Of a DNA stretch of 13,706 bases, positions 7,741-13,706 are shown piece after piece (within the stretch, counting starts at the first letter, position 1; every line of letters starts with the position of its first letter). Source of the stretch: Candidatus Hydrogenedentes bacterium CG07_land_8_20_14_0_80_42_17 (GTDB taxonomy: Bacteria; UBA8481); contig PEWQ01000007.1 of NCBI GenBank assembly GCA_002780065.1, positions 1 to 13,706 of the forward strand, read 5' to 3'. The position numbers and the translations under genes are program-made. Under the pieces are notes generated by a model that did no database searches, was not told the DNA's origin, and saw nothing but the letters and a program-made list of their open reading frames with translations.

Positions 7741-8856
7741 CTACCTCAGCTTCAACGTCGCCAGAGCAATCATCGTAAGAATGAATGAAATTATCCAGAA
7801 TCTCACAATCACTTTTGGCTCTGCCCAGCCGGATAATTCAAAATGGTGATGAAGCGGCGCCATCTTGAAGATACGCTTACCTGTTGTTTTAAAAGACGCG
7901 ACTTGAATTATTACCGAAAGCGCCTCGGCAACAAAAATTCCGCCGATAATTACCAAAAGCAGTTCCTGTTTTATGAAGATTGCAACGGTGCCCAACGCTC
8001 CGCCGAGCGACAGTGAACCGGTATCTCCCATAAAAACTTCCGCAGGATAGGAATTGAACCAGAGAAATCCTAACAGAGCTCCAATCATCGCTCCGAGAAA
8101 AACGGTAATTTCAGCGGCGTCGCGGATATAAAGCACGTTCAAATAAGATGAAAAGTTATAGTGCCCGGCCACATACGTCAATCCTGCCAAAGAGACTGAG
8201 CATGCCAGCATACAGCCTGTTGCCAAGCCGTCGAGGCCGTCGGTCAGGTTCACAGCATTCGACGAACCCACTATAACTAAAATTACAAAAGGAATATAAA
8301 GCCAGCCGAGATGCAGAATTACATTTTTTATGAAAGGTATTGTGATGCTTGCTCCATAAGCGGTACTCACAGTTTCGTTCATCCATATTTTTCCCGCTTC
8401 GCAAGGCAAAATAAAGAGCGACGCGGCGACCGACCCTGACAGCACGATTTGACCAAGCAATTTATATTTTGCGGACAGGCCTTTCGGATTCCGCTTCGTG
8501 AGTTTCAAATAATCGTCAATAAATCCTACCGACGCAAGTCCGACCATTACCAAAAAGAGCAGAGAAACGTATCGGTTCTGAAGATTGCCGAAGAGAAGAA
8601 TTGAAAAAGATATCATGCTTACAATTAAAAGTCCGCCCATTGTCGGAGTTCCCAATTTATGAGCGTGAAAATTCAGTTCGTCCCGTTCACCTAAATGCGC
8701 AACGCGAAAACGTTTCAGCGATTCTATAAAATATGGTCCAATATAAATTGTAAGAATGAGCGGAACAATCGTTGCAAGCGCAGTTCTTACCGTGATGTAT
8801 TGAAAGAGCCTCAAAGGCCCCAAATGATGCGACAACTGAGCTAGATAGAAGAACAA
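7741..8856 (-). CDS. mraY: Phospho-MurNAc-pentapeptide transferase MraY
   Basis: MraY moves phospho-MurNAc-pentapeptide from UDP to undecaprenyl phosphate, giving lipid I; it is a polytopic membrane enzyme with about ten helices. The 371-residue length is typical. Key motifs: GTPTMGG (69-75), FIDDYLKL with Asp114/Asp115, NAVNLTDGLDGLA (200-212), FMGDTGSLSLGG (275-286) with Asp278, and MAPLHHHFELSGW (332-344) with the histidine triad 336-338. These match the Mg2+-binding and catalytic residues of characterised MraY. The start is TTG: it gives the expected N-terminus (MFFYLAQL) and has GAGGA 9 nt upstream, overlapping the end of murF. The distance to murF is 4 bp. Confidence 0.97.
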   Translation of the reverse strand: MFFYLAQLSHHLGPLRLFQYITVRTALATIVPLILTIYIGPYFIESLKRFRVAHLGERDELNFHAHKLGTPTMGGLLIVSMISFSILLFGNLQNRYVSLLFLVMVGLASVGFIDDYLKLTKRNPKGLSAKYKLLGQIVLSGSVAASLFILPCEAGKIWMNETVSTAYGASITIPFIKNVILHLGWLYIPFVILVIVGSSNAVNLTDGLDGLATGCMLACSVSLAGLTYVAGHYNFSSYLNVLYIRDAAEITVFLGAMIGALLGFLWFNSYPAEVFMGDTGSLSLGGALGTVAIFIKQELLLVIIGGIFVAEALSVIIQVASFKTTGKRIFKMAPLHHHFELSGWAEPKVIVRFWIISFILTMIALATLKLR

Positions 8857-8860
8857 TTCT

Positions 8861-10264
8861 TCACTTCCTCATCGATATTACTTGTGCTCTTGTAGAGCTA
8901 ATTTTCCGATCGATAACTTTTCTTACAACTTCATCAAGTCTCATTCCATGAGAAGCTTTAACCAAAATCACGTCGCCCTGACGCATAGTCTTTAATATTA
9001 TCTCAGCCATCTCATCGTTGTCTCTGCATTCTATTTTCTTGACGTTCTTAGACTCTTCAGCAGTAATCGAAGTTTTCTCTCCGCGATAAATCAAAACGTC
9101 GATCTTTTTTTCAGAAATCAATCTCCCGATTTTAGCGTGCTCTTCATTCGATTCTTTTCCGAGTTCGAGCATGTCCGACATTACAAGTATTCTTCGTTCG
9201 GCCTCTTCATCACTAAGCATCGAAATTCCTGCAGAAAGAGAAAGCGGATTTGAGTTGTAAGCGTCATCTACCAAAGTCACTCCATCAAGTTTGTGCGCCA
9301 AAGCTCTGCCTGTCTCCGGAAAAACAGAACCAAGTCCTTCAACTATATCCAGAGAATCGATTCCCATTTCCAGAGCCGCGGCGGCGGCAAGCGCGGCATT
9401 TAATGCCATGTGCCTTCCCGGTAATTTCAAGCAAACAGGAATTCCTCGAAAGACAAATGATGCAGGAGCAAAACCATCTGAATTAAGTTCTGTTATTCTT
9501 ACATCAGAGTCTTCTCTAGTTCCCGCTGATACGACTCTGCACTTTGCTCGACTTCTTAATTCATCAAAATGTGCAGAATCGGAAGGAAGAATTATTACTC
9601 CGTCTTTCAAATTTAAATATTCAGTCAATTCACTCTTCGCATTGATTATTTCATCAATACTTCCAAGCGTCTCGAGATGGCACGGTCCAACTGAAGTGAT
9701 TATTCCCAGAGTCGGCGCGGCTATTTCACATAAACGAGCAATCTCGCCTCTAACGCTCATTCCCATCTCGATAACCGCTTTTTCGGTTTTGGATTTCAAA
9801 TTAAAAAGTGTGAGCGGAACTCCAATATGATTGTTTAAATTTCCTGTTGTCGAAACTGTTCTGTATCTTCGTCTTGAAATACCTGCGAGAAAATTCTTAA
9901 CTGAAGTTTTTCCGCTGGAGCCGGTGACGCCCGCAATTTGAACCGAAAACTTTTTTCTATAAGCAAGAGCAAAATCGCCTAAAGCTCGAGTCGTATCCTC
10001 TACTTGAATCAAAGTCACAAAATGAGGAACCGGCAAAGGCCTGTCAACTATTGCGGCGATTGCTCCTTCATTGATCACGTGCGGCACAAATAAATGTGCA
10101 TCATGTTTCTCGCCTTTCAGCGCGAAGAATATGCTTTTCGGAGGAATCGATCTCGAATCCGTTGTCACTCCGCGAATTATCGCATCTCCATTACCGCAAA
10201 CTATTCTGCCTCCAACCGCCTCGGCTATTTCGCACGCTTTCCAAGGTTCTATGCAATTGCTCAT
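8861..10264 (-). CDS. murF: UDP-MurNAc-tripeptide--D-Ala-D-Ala ligase MurF
   Basis: MurF adds the D-Ala-D-Ala dipeptide to UDP-MurNAc-tripeptide, completing the cytoplasmic pentapeptide precursor. The 467-residue protein has the short N-terminal UDP-binding domain (TTDSRSIPPKSIFFALKG, 34-51), P-loop GVTGSSGKTS (112-121), TTGNLNNHIGVPLTL (139-153), EMGMSVRGEI (166-175), SVGPCHLE with INAKSE (191-212, Lys210), LPGRHMALNALAA-type linker (281-293), and the C-terminal DDAYNSNPLS (333-342). Two small departures from the usual motif set are seen: GKTS where GKTT is common, and VKASHGMRLD where VKGSRxM is common. The ATG has AGGAG 7 nt upstream and lies 24 bp after murE, the largest gap between the Mur genes. 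It works directly with Ddl, encoded near the end of the operon. Confidence 0.97.
   Translation of the reverse strand: MSNCIEPWKACEIAEAVGGRIVCGNGDAIIRGVTTDSRSIPPKSIFFALKGEKHDAHLFVPHVINEGAIAAIVDRPLPVPHFVTLIQVEDTTRALGDFALAYRKKFSVQIAGVTGSSGKTSVKNFLAGISRRRYRTVSTTGNLNNHIGVPLTLFNLKSKTEKAVIEMGMSVRGEIARLCEIAAPTLGIITSVGPCHLETLGSIDEIINAKSELTEYLNLKDGVIILPSDSAHFDELRSRAKCRVVSAGTREDSDVRITELNSDGFAPASFVFRGIPVCLKLPGRHMALNAALAAAAALEMGIDSLDIVEGLGSVFPETGRALAHKLDGVTLVDDAYNSNPLSLSAGISMLSDEEAERRILVMSDMLELGKESNEEHAKIGRLISEKKIDVLIYRGEKTSITAEESKNVKKIECRDNDEMAEIILKTMRQGDVILVKASHGMRLDEVVRKVIDRKISSTRAQVISMRK
8866..8870 (-). promoter_or_regulatory. Ribosome-binding site supporting the mraY TTG start
   Basis: GAGGA lies 9 nt before the TTG at 8854-8856 and overlaps the last codons of murF (ATG AGG AAG TGA). 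No ATG near the expected MraY N-terminus competes, so this site decides the TTG start. Confidence 0.7.
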
Positions 10265-10288
10265 CTGTCAGCTCCTATTTTTTCTTTG

Positions 10289-11749
10289 TCAGTTACTGCG
10301 ATTCCGTTTTTTTTCTTCACGCATGATCACAGCGTCTCGCACTACTTCTCGATCATCAAAATGATTTTTTTCAGTGCCGATTATTTGATACGTTTCGTGT
10401 CCTTTTCCTGCAACCAATAATATATCGCCTTCCTGCAATTCAGAAACCGCTTTAAAGATCGCCTCGCGGCGATCACATATTCTATGCGATTTAGAGCCTG
10501 CACCGGGCATTATCTCATCAATAATTTTTTCCGGGGCTTCCGTTCTCGGATTGTCGGAAGTTATCCAAACTTTATCAGCTAAGCGCTCGGCAATTTCACC
10601 CATAATCGGCCGCTTCTTTCTGTCGCGGTCTCCGCCGCAGCCGAAAAGCAAATGCAAACGGCGCGGCTTCAATTCTCTACCGGTCTGCAAAAGTCTTTCT
10701 AGAGCATCGGGCGTATGCGCGTAATCGACGGCAATAGCAAATCTCTCATTTGTCGGAACAAGCTCGAAGCGGCCTGGAGGCGCATCGGCTGACTCTAAGC
10801 CGGCAACAATGTCGTTCATTTCTATTCCAACAGAAATCGCTCCGGCCGCAGAGGCAAGGCAGTTCCAAACATTCGGTCTGCCGACCAACCTTGTCGAAAT
10901 CCTCTTTGAAAATCCCGGCATAATTAAATCAAATTTTGTTCCGTCAATTTTGTAATCGATATTTTTTGCAGTGACACTGCCGTTCTCTCCGAATGATATT
11001 ACGTTCGAAAATAAAGATTGAATCCGAAGTCCATAGCGATCGTCGAGGTTCACTGCGCCTTTTCCATTTGACAATTCGAAGAGCTTCAGCTTCGACTCGA
11101 AGTAATCCTCCATGTCCGAATGAAAATCAAGATGATCCTGCGTAAGATTTGTAAATATTCCGCACTCGAATTTCATCTCCGAAACCCGGCCTAACTTTAA
11201 CGCGTGCGAAGAAACCTCCATCACAACTGAATCAATTCCGGCTTCTAAACTCTCAGACAACAATGAGTTCAATAATAGCGCATCAGGAGTTGTGTTCGGA
11301 GCATCAATCGTTTTATTTCCGATCAGGTAGCCGACTGTTCCCAAAAGAGAAGTTTTGATTCCGGACGTTTCAAGAATTGAGCGCAGAAGAAATGCGGTTG
11401 TTGTCTTGCCATTGGTTCCCGTTATTCCAATCATCTTCATTCGAGACGCCGGAGCATCATAGAACACTTTTGAAATCGGAGCCAAAGCCTGATATGAATC
11501 CTTCACGCGCACAGCAGTAATATTTTTCGGCAACTCTATTTCTCGGTCGTAAACTATTGCAGACGCGCCTTTAGATAATGCTTCGGCTATATGTGCGTGA
11601 CCATCCGAATGAGCTCCTCTGACTGCAAAAAATAAATCTCCTTCTTTAATTTTTCTCGAATCGGTAATAAGCCGGCTGATTACAGCATCTTTATTTCCAA
11701 TTAAAGTTGCATCGGAGATTCCGATTATTAATTCGGAAAGTTTTTTCAT
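10289..11749 (-). CDS. murE: UDP-MurNAc-dipeptide--meso-diaminopimelate ligase MurE
   Basis: MurE adds the third peptide residue. The signature DNPR at 399-402 (TSDNPRTEAP) is that of meso-diaminopimelate-adding enzymes, so the organism very likely has mDAP peptidoglycan. The 486 residues include the N-terminal TDSRKIKEGDLFFAVRG (29-45), P-loop GTNGKTTT (111-118), TTPDA (153-157), EVSSHAL (178-184), NLTQDHLDFH (201-210), the probable carbamylated Lys220 in YFESKLKLF, PGRFE (325-329), DYAHTPDALE (342-351), GCGGDRDRKKRP (370-381) and AGKGHE (447-452). The ATG overlaps the ftsL stop (ATGA), which leaves no room for the ftsI gene that normally separates the two. Confidence 0.98.
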   Translation of the reverse strand: MKKLSELIIGISDATLIGNKDAVISRLITDSRKIKEGDLFFAVRGAHSDGHAHIAEALSKGASAIVYDREIELPKNITAVRVKDSYQALAPISKVFYDAPASRMKMIGITGTNGKTTTAFLLRSILETSGIKTSLLGTVGYLIGNKTIDAPNTTPDALLLNSLLSESLEAGIDSVVMEVSSHALKLGRVSEMKFECGIFTNLTQDHLDFHSDMEDYFESKLKLFELSNGKGAVNLDDRYGLRIQSLFSNVISFGENGSVTAKNIDYKIDGTKFDLIMPGFSKRISTRLVGRPNVWNCLASAAGAISVGIEMNDIVAGLESADAPPGRFELVPTNERFAIAVDYAHTPDALERLLQTGRELKPRRLHLLFGCGGDRDRKKRPIMGEIAERLADKVWITSDNPRTEAPEKIIDEIMPGAGSKSHRICDRREAIFKAVSELQEGDILLVAGKGHETYQIIGTEKNHFDDREVVRDAVIMREEKKRNRSN

Positions 11750-12057
11750 TCAACGCCTGATGAAGATTCAATCTCGTGAACTTTGTTGGGTTCTGCGCCA
11801 ACCATTCCATATTTTTCCACCGCAATAGAACGTATTCGAATCGGGTCAGATAATGCTTCCCGCTTGATTGTCAGCCTCGTCTTCTCGTCCATTAGTTCCC
11901 GCTTCTCTTTATTCAGAGATACAAGTTTATTGGTAAAATCGCGATATTGAGTATTCTGAGCCAGAAGCGAAAGAGCAAATATCATAGCGGCGCCTATTAC
12001 TCCAAAATGTATCTTGGTCAGCTTCCATTTGAAATCTTCATTAGTATTTCGTTTCAT
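11746..12057 (-). CDS. ftsL: Cell division protein FtsL
   Basis: FtsL is a small bitopic divisome protein that complexes with FtsQ and FtsB and activates FtsW-FtsI. From the chosen ATG the product has 103 residues: a short basic cytoplasmic tail (MKRNTNEDFKWK), one membrane helix at about 17-34, a charged heptad-like stretch at about 40-68 consistent with a coiled coil, and the family's C-terminal signature DPIRIRSIAVEKYGMV (71-86). The start at 12057 is preferred because AAGGA sits 8 nt upstream; two further in-frame ATGs at 12078 and 12081 overlap the end of rsmH and lack a clear Shine-Dalgarno. The stop overlaps murE by 4 bp. FtsL is poorly conserved in sequence, but position, size and architecture agree. 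Confidence 0.87.
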   Translation of the reverse strand: MKRNTNEDFKWKLTKIHFGVIGAAMIFALSLLAQNTQYRDFTNKLVSLNKEKRELMDEKTRLTIKREALSDPIRIRSIAVEKYGMVGAEPNKVHEIESSSGVE

Positions 12058-12065
12058 TGCCACGT

Positions 12066-12070
12066 TCCTT
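12066..12070 (-). promoter_or_regulatory. Ribosome-binding site deciding the ftsL start
   Basis: AAGGA lies 8 nt before the ATG at 12055-12057, immediately after the rsmH stop codon. It favours this start over the two upstream ATGs at 12078 and 12081. Confidence 0.6.
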
Positions 12071-13003
12071 TCATTCATCATTCATCTTCAATGCCCGCAT
12101 ACGTGCAGACCGAGCTCTAGGATTATTATTACATTCATTAATATCGGCTTTTATCACACCATTCCAAAGAGGATATGCAATACGTTTTGCACCGCATCTG
12201 CACTCGGGAATTCTCGGCGGACAAACGCATTTTCCAAACCACTCCGAAAATTTATTCTTCACTATTTTGTCTTCAAGCGAGTGAAACGAAATTACTGCAA
12301 GCCTACCGCTCGGCTTTAAGATTTTAGGAATATGGGAAAGAAAAGTTCTAAGCTGATTCAACTCGTCGTTTACGTAAATTCTCAAAGCCTGAAATGTCAG
12401 AGTTGCAGGATCAAGCCTGCTCTTTCTTCGTTTTTTTACAGAGCGCACGGCTTCTGCCAGCTCAATTGAAGTTTCGAATCTCTTGCCTGAAATAGCTCTA
12501 GCAATTCGCCATGCATAGGGTTCTTCCCCGTATTCATGCAATATTGAAGTCAGCTCTTCCGTCGAGGAATTTAAAATTAATTCACTAGCGGAAATCGACA
12601 AAGAAGGGTCCATACGCATATCCAAAGGCGCATTTGAATTAAAAGAAAAACCGCGAGTATCGTCCAGAAGCTGATCTGATGAGAGTCCAATATCTGCGAT
12701 TATACCGTCAAATTCACCAAGAGTTTCACAATCCGCAAATGCCATTTTTTTTATCGAAAGTTTTCCTGTTTTTAAAAACGAATTAAAATTATTCCGAAGC
12801 CGTTCGACTGCAAAAGGGTCGCGATCAATCGCAACAACTTCATGCCCCAGTTCCAAAAGAATCCGAGTATGTCCTCCGCCGCCGGCTGTAGCGTCTAATA
12901 TTCTTCCATGGGCAAAAGAAAATACTTCTTTAACCCGCTCCGGCAGAACCGGAAGATGTGAGGTGGCGGCGCGAACACTAACTTTATTAATTTCTACGTT
13001 CAT
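12071..13003 (-). CDS. rsmH: 16S rRNA (cytosine-1402-N4)-methyltransferase RsmH (MraW)
   Basis: RsmH uses S-adenosylmethionine to methylate N4 of C1402 in the decoding centre of 16S rRNA and is a standard second gene of dcw clusters. From the chosen ATG the protein has 310 residues, the usual size. It shows SHLPVLPERV (15-24), SAM motif I DATAGGGGHTR (37-47), DRDPFAVERL (60-69), IADIGLSSDQLLDDTRGFSF (102-121), PLDMRMD (126-132), TFQALRIYVNDEL (203-215), VISFHSLEDKIVK (237-249) and the C-terminal NPRARSARMRAL (294-305). A Cys cluster CVCPPRIPECRCG (259-271) is typical of many family members. The open frame extends 20 codons upstream to a TTG at 13063, but that extension lies in the 11-bp repeat and has no Shine-Dalgarno, so the ATG at 13003 is preferred even though its own site (GAAG) is weak. 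Confidence 0.96.
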   Translation of the reverse strand: MNVEINKVSVRAATSHLPVLPERVKEVFSFAHGRILDATAGGGGHTRILLELGHEVVAIDRDPFAVERLRNNFNSFLKTGKLSIKKMAFADCETLGEFDGIIADIGLSSDQLLDDTRGFSFNSNAPLDMRMDPSLSISASELILNSSTEELTSILHEYGEEPYAWRIARAISGKRFETSIELAEAVRSVKKRRKSRLDPATLTFQALRIYVNDELNQLRTFLSHIPKILKPSGRLAVISFHSLEDKIVKNKFSEWFGKCVCPPRIPECRCGAKRIAYPLWNGVIKADINECNNNPRARSARMRALKMNDE

Positions 13004-13027
13004 GCTGTATCGCTTCTTCGTTAAAAC

Positions 13028-13104
13028 CTGCGTATTCGCTGCGTTCAAACTGCATTGAAACAATGTATGAACTGCGTCGTTGCTGCGTATAAACTGCGTT
13101 TACT
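13028..13104 (-). repeat. Degenerate 11-bp tandem repeat between mraZ and rsmH
   Basis: On the coding strand the core ACGCAG recurs at an exact 11-bp period, with units ending at 13094, 13083, 13072, 13039 and 13028. The unit ending at 13050 has ATGCAG and the one ending at 13061 is degenerate (ACATTG). The five bases before the core are variable and often T/A-rich (TTTAT, TTTGA, AGTAA). A shifted CCGCAG lies just upstream (13107-13112). The array of seven units occupies most of the only sizeable gap within the operon, 13004-13119. Function is unknown: it could be a binding array, a leader element, or a decayed minisatellite. Confidence 0.75.
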
Positions 13105-13119
13105 TACTGCGGTGACAAA

Positions 13120-13557
13120 TCAGACCCTGAATTCCCGAGAAAGAGACTCCGCAATCTCCTCAATGGAATCGTCAGCCTTGGCAATGTAATCCTCCCAGGC
13201 CTTCTTGCTCCAGATCTCAACTCGCGCGCCCGCGCCGACCAAAACTACCTCACGTTCCAAAAGCGATTTTTTTCGGAGCAACTGCGGAATGACAAATCGA
13301 TTTTGCGAATCAATCGATAATAGATGTGCCGAAGAATGCAGCCATCTATTCACCTGCCGTTGCGCCCTCGAAAGGTCGCTTCTCTTCTCTATCTCTTTCT
13401 CGACAAAAGATTCAAAATCTTCATTTCGCCAGAGGCAAAGACAATCGTCGAAGCCGAGCGAGATAAAGAGAGTTTTACCGAACGCTTGCCTAAAAGCTCC
13501 AGGCAAGATAATACGTCCCTTTTCATCGATGAGTTGTTCATATGTTCCTACATTCAT
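13120..13557 (-). CDS. mraZ: Transcriptional regulator MraZ
   Basis: MraZ is the DNA-binding regulator encoded first in dcw clusters. It has two SpoVT/AbrB-like domains and forms ring-shaped oligomers that bind short direct repeats upstream of its own gene. The 145-residue product matches this: the first domain begins GTYEQLIDEKGRIILPGAFR (4-23) with DEKGR at 11-15, and the second has LSIDSQNRFVIPQLLRK (80-96) with DSQNR at 83-87, where DxxGR is usual. The start is the ATG at 13557, which gives the standard MraZ N-terminus; an in-frame GTG at 13575 would add six residues and falls inside the repeat boxes. GGAGG lies 11 nt upstream, a rather long spacing. Autoregulation is likely from the three 10-bp-spaced boxes at 13570-13595. 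Confidence 0.96.
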   Translation of the reverse strand: MNVGTYEQLIDEKGRIILPGAFRQAFGKTLFISLGFDDCLCLWRNEDFESFVEKEIEKRSDLSRAQRQVNRWLHSSAHLLSIDSQNRFVIPQLLRKKSLLEREVVLVGAGARVEIWSKKAWEDYIAKADDSIEEIAESLSREFRV

Positions 13558-13569
13558 CGTTCGGCAATC

Positions 13570-13595
13570 CTCCACTTCTCTCCACTCAGCTCCAC
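13570..13595 (-). promoter_or_regulatory. Probable MraZ operator: three GTGGAG boxes at 10-bp spacing
   Basis: On the coding strand GTGGAG occurs at 13595-13590, 13585-13580 and 13575-13570, each exactly 10 bp apart. E. coli MraZ is known to bind TGGGN direct repeats separated by 5 bp ahead of mraZ; here TGGAG-N5-TGGAG-N5-TGGAG has the same geometry. The last box overlaps the GGAGG ribosome-binding site of mraZ. The repeats are seen directly; the role is inferred from location and family knowledge. Confidence 0.75.
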
Positions 13596-13605
13596 CGACT
13601 CGGAC

Positions 13606-13634
13606 ATAAAATACCCTTGCTCATAAAAGGTCAA
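13606..13634 (-). promoter_or_regulatory. Candidate sigma70-type promoter of the dcw operon
   Basis: TTGACC at 13634-13629 matches a -35 hexamer in five of six positions. TTTTAT at 13611-13606 is a four-of-six -10 match at 17-bp spacing (TATTTT at 13613-13608 is the alternative, spacing 15). An AT-rich stretch at about 13637-13662 lies just upstream and could act as an UP-like element. Transcription would start near 13599, placing the GTGGAG boxes in the first 30 transcribed bases, where bound MraZ would block initiation or early elongation. The rest of 13558-13706 shows no gene. Confidence 0.5.
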
Positions 13635-13706
13635 GTACGAAAAAAATATATTTTTGAAATAATCTGCAATAGTTTGATAAACTGTGGAAAACAATTTCGG
13701 GGTCAG

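Noticed and set aside
9291-9830. Long plus-strand open frame opposite murF, and similar plus-strand frames at 2269-2613 and 3975-4361.
   Set aside because: They lie wholly or largely opposite well-supported conserved genes, have no recognisable domains and low-complexity composition, and are expected by chance on the antisense strand.
11700-12081. Search for a decayed or fused ftsI between ftsL and murE.
   Set aside because: The two genes overlap by 4 bp, both proteins end and start as expected, and no PBP motifs (SxxK, SxN, KTG in a PBP context) are seen in any frame around the junction.
13004-13063. Extended rsmH N-terminus beginning at TTG 13063.
   Set aside because: The extra 20 residues are encoded by the 11-bp repeat, have no family match, and the TTG has no Shine-Dalgarno. 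The ATG at 13003 gives the normal protein length.
13558-13575. mraZ starting at the GTG at 13575.
   Set aside because: GGAG does lie a few bases upstream, but the resulting N-terminus precedes the standard MraZ start and the codon sits inside the third operator box. The ATG at 13557 fits the family better.
13683-13691. TTTTCCACA on the minus strand, one mismatch from the DnaA box TTATCCACA.
   Set aside because: It is a single imperfect 9-mer with no further boxes or AT-rich unwinding element arranged around it, so chance is the better explanation.

Overview
The window holds one compact, entirely minus-strand operon: a division and cell wall (dcw) cluster. Read in the transcribed direction (right to left) the order is mraZ, rsmH (mraW), ftsL, murE, murF, mraY, murD, ftsW, murG, murC, murB, ddl, ftsQ. 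All thirteen genes look intact. No gene on the plus strand is convincing; the plus-strand open frames all lie opposite these genes.

Organism: a diderm-type or otherwise meso-diaminopimelate-containing bacterium is likely, because MurE carries the DNPR signature of mDAP-adding enzymes. The sequence is moderately AT-rich. The order murG-murC-murB-ddl-ftsQ resembles that of many Gram-negative phyla, but the proteins do not look like close relatives of the well-studied proteobacterial ones. I cannot name the phylum from sequence alone.

Layout: 13558-13706 is the upstream control region, with a sigma70-like promoter candidate and three GTGGAG direct repeats at exact 10-bp spacing, which fit an MraZ operator. 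mraZ (13120-13557) is followed by the only sizeable gap inside the operon (13004-13119), which is filled by a degenerate 11-bp tandem repeat. From rsmH (12071-13003) to ftsQ (106-909) genes are separated by 2 to 24 bp or overlap by 4 bp (ATGA) at four junctions: ftsL/murE, murD/ftsW, murG/murC and ddl/ftsQ. Positions 1-105, downstream of ftsQ, hold no gene: there is a 14-bp AT-rich tandem repeat, an 8-bp perfect inverted repeat, and a GC-richer edge resembling a widespread dispersed palindromic repeat.

How the genes work together: MurB completes UDP-MurNAc (MurA lies elsewhere), Ddl makes D-Ala-D-Ala, and MurC, MurD, MurE and MurF build the UDP-MurNAc-pentapeptide. MraY and MurG make lipid I and lipid II, which FtsW polymerises at the septum with FtsQ and FtsL as divisome scaffold. 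MraZ is the cluster's transcription regulator and RsmH methylates 16S rRNA. The main gene-content anomaly is the absence of ftsI (the septal transpeptidase, PBP3), which normally sits between ftsL and murE. I found no undescribed multi-gene system; the unusual material is in the non-coding repeats, the missing ftsI and a divergent MurD.
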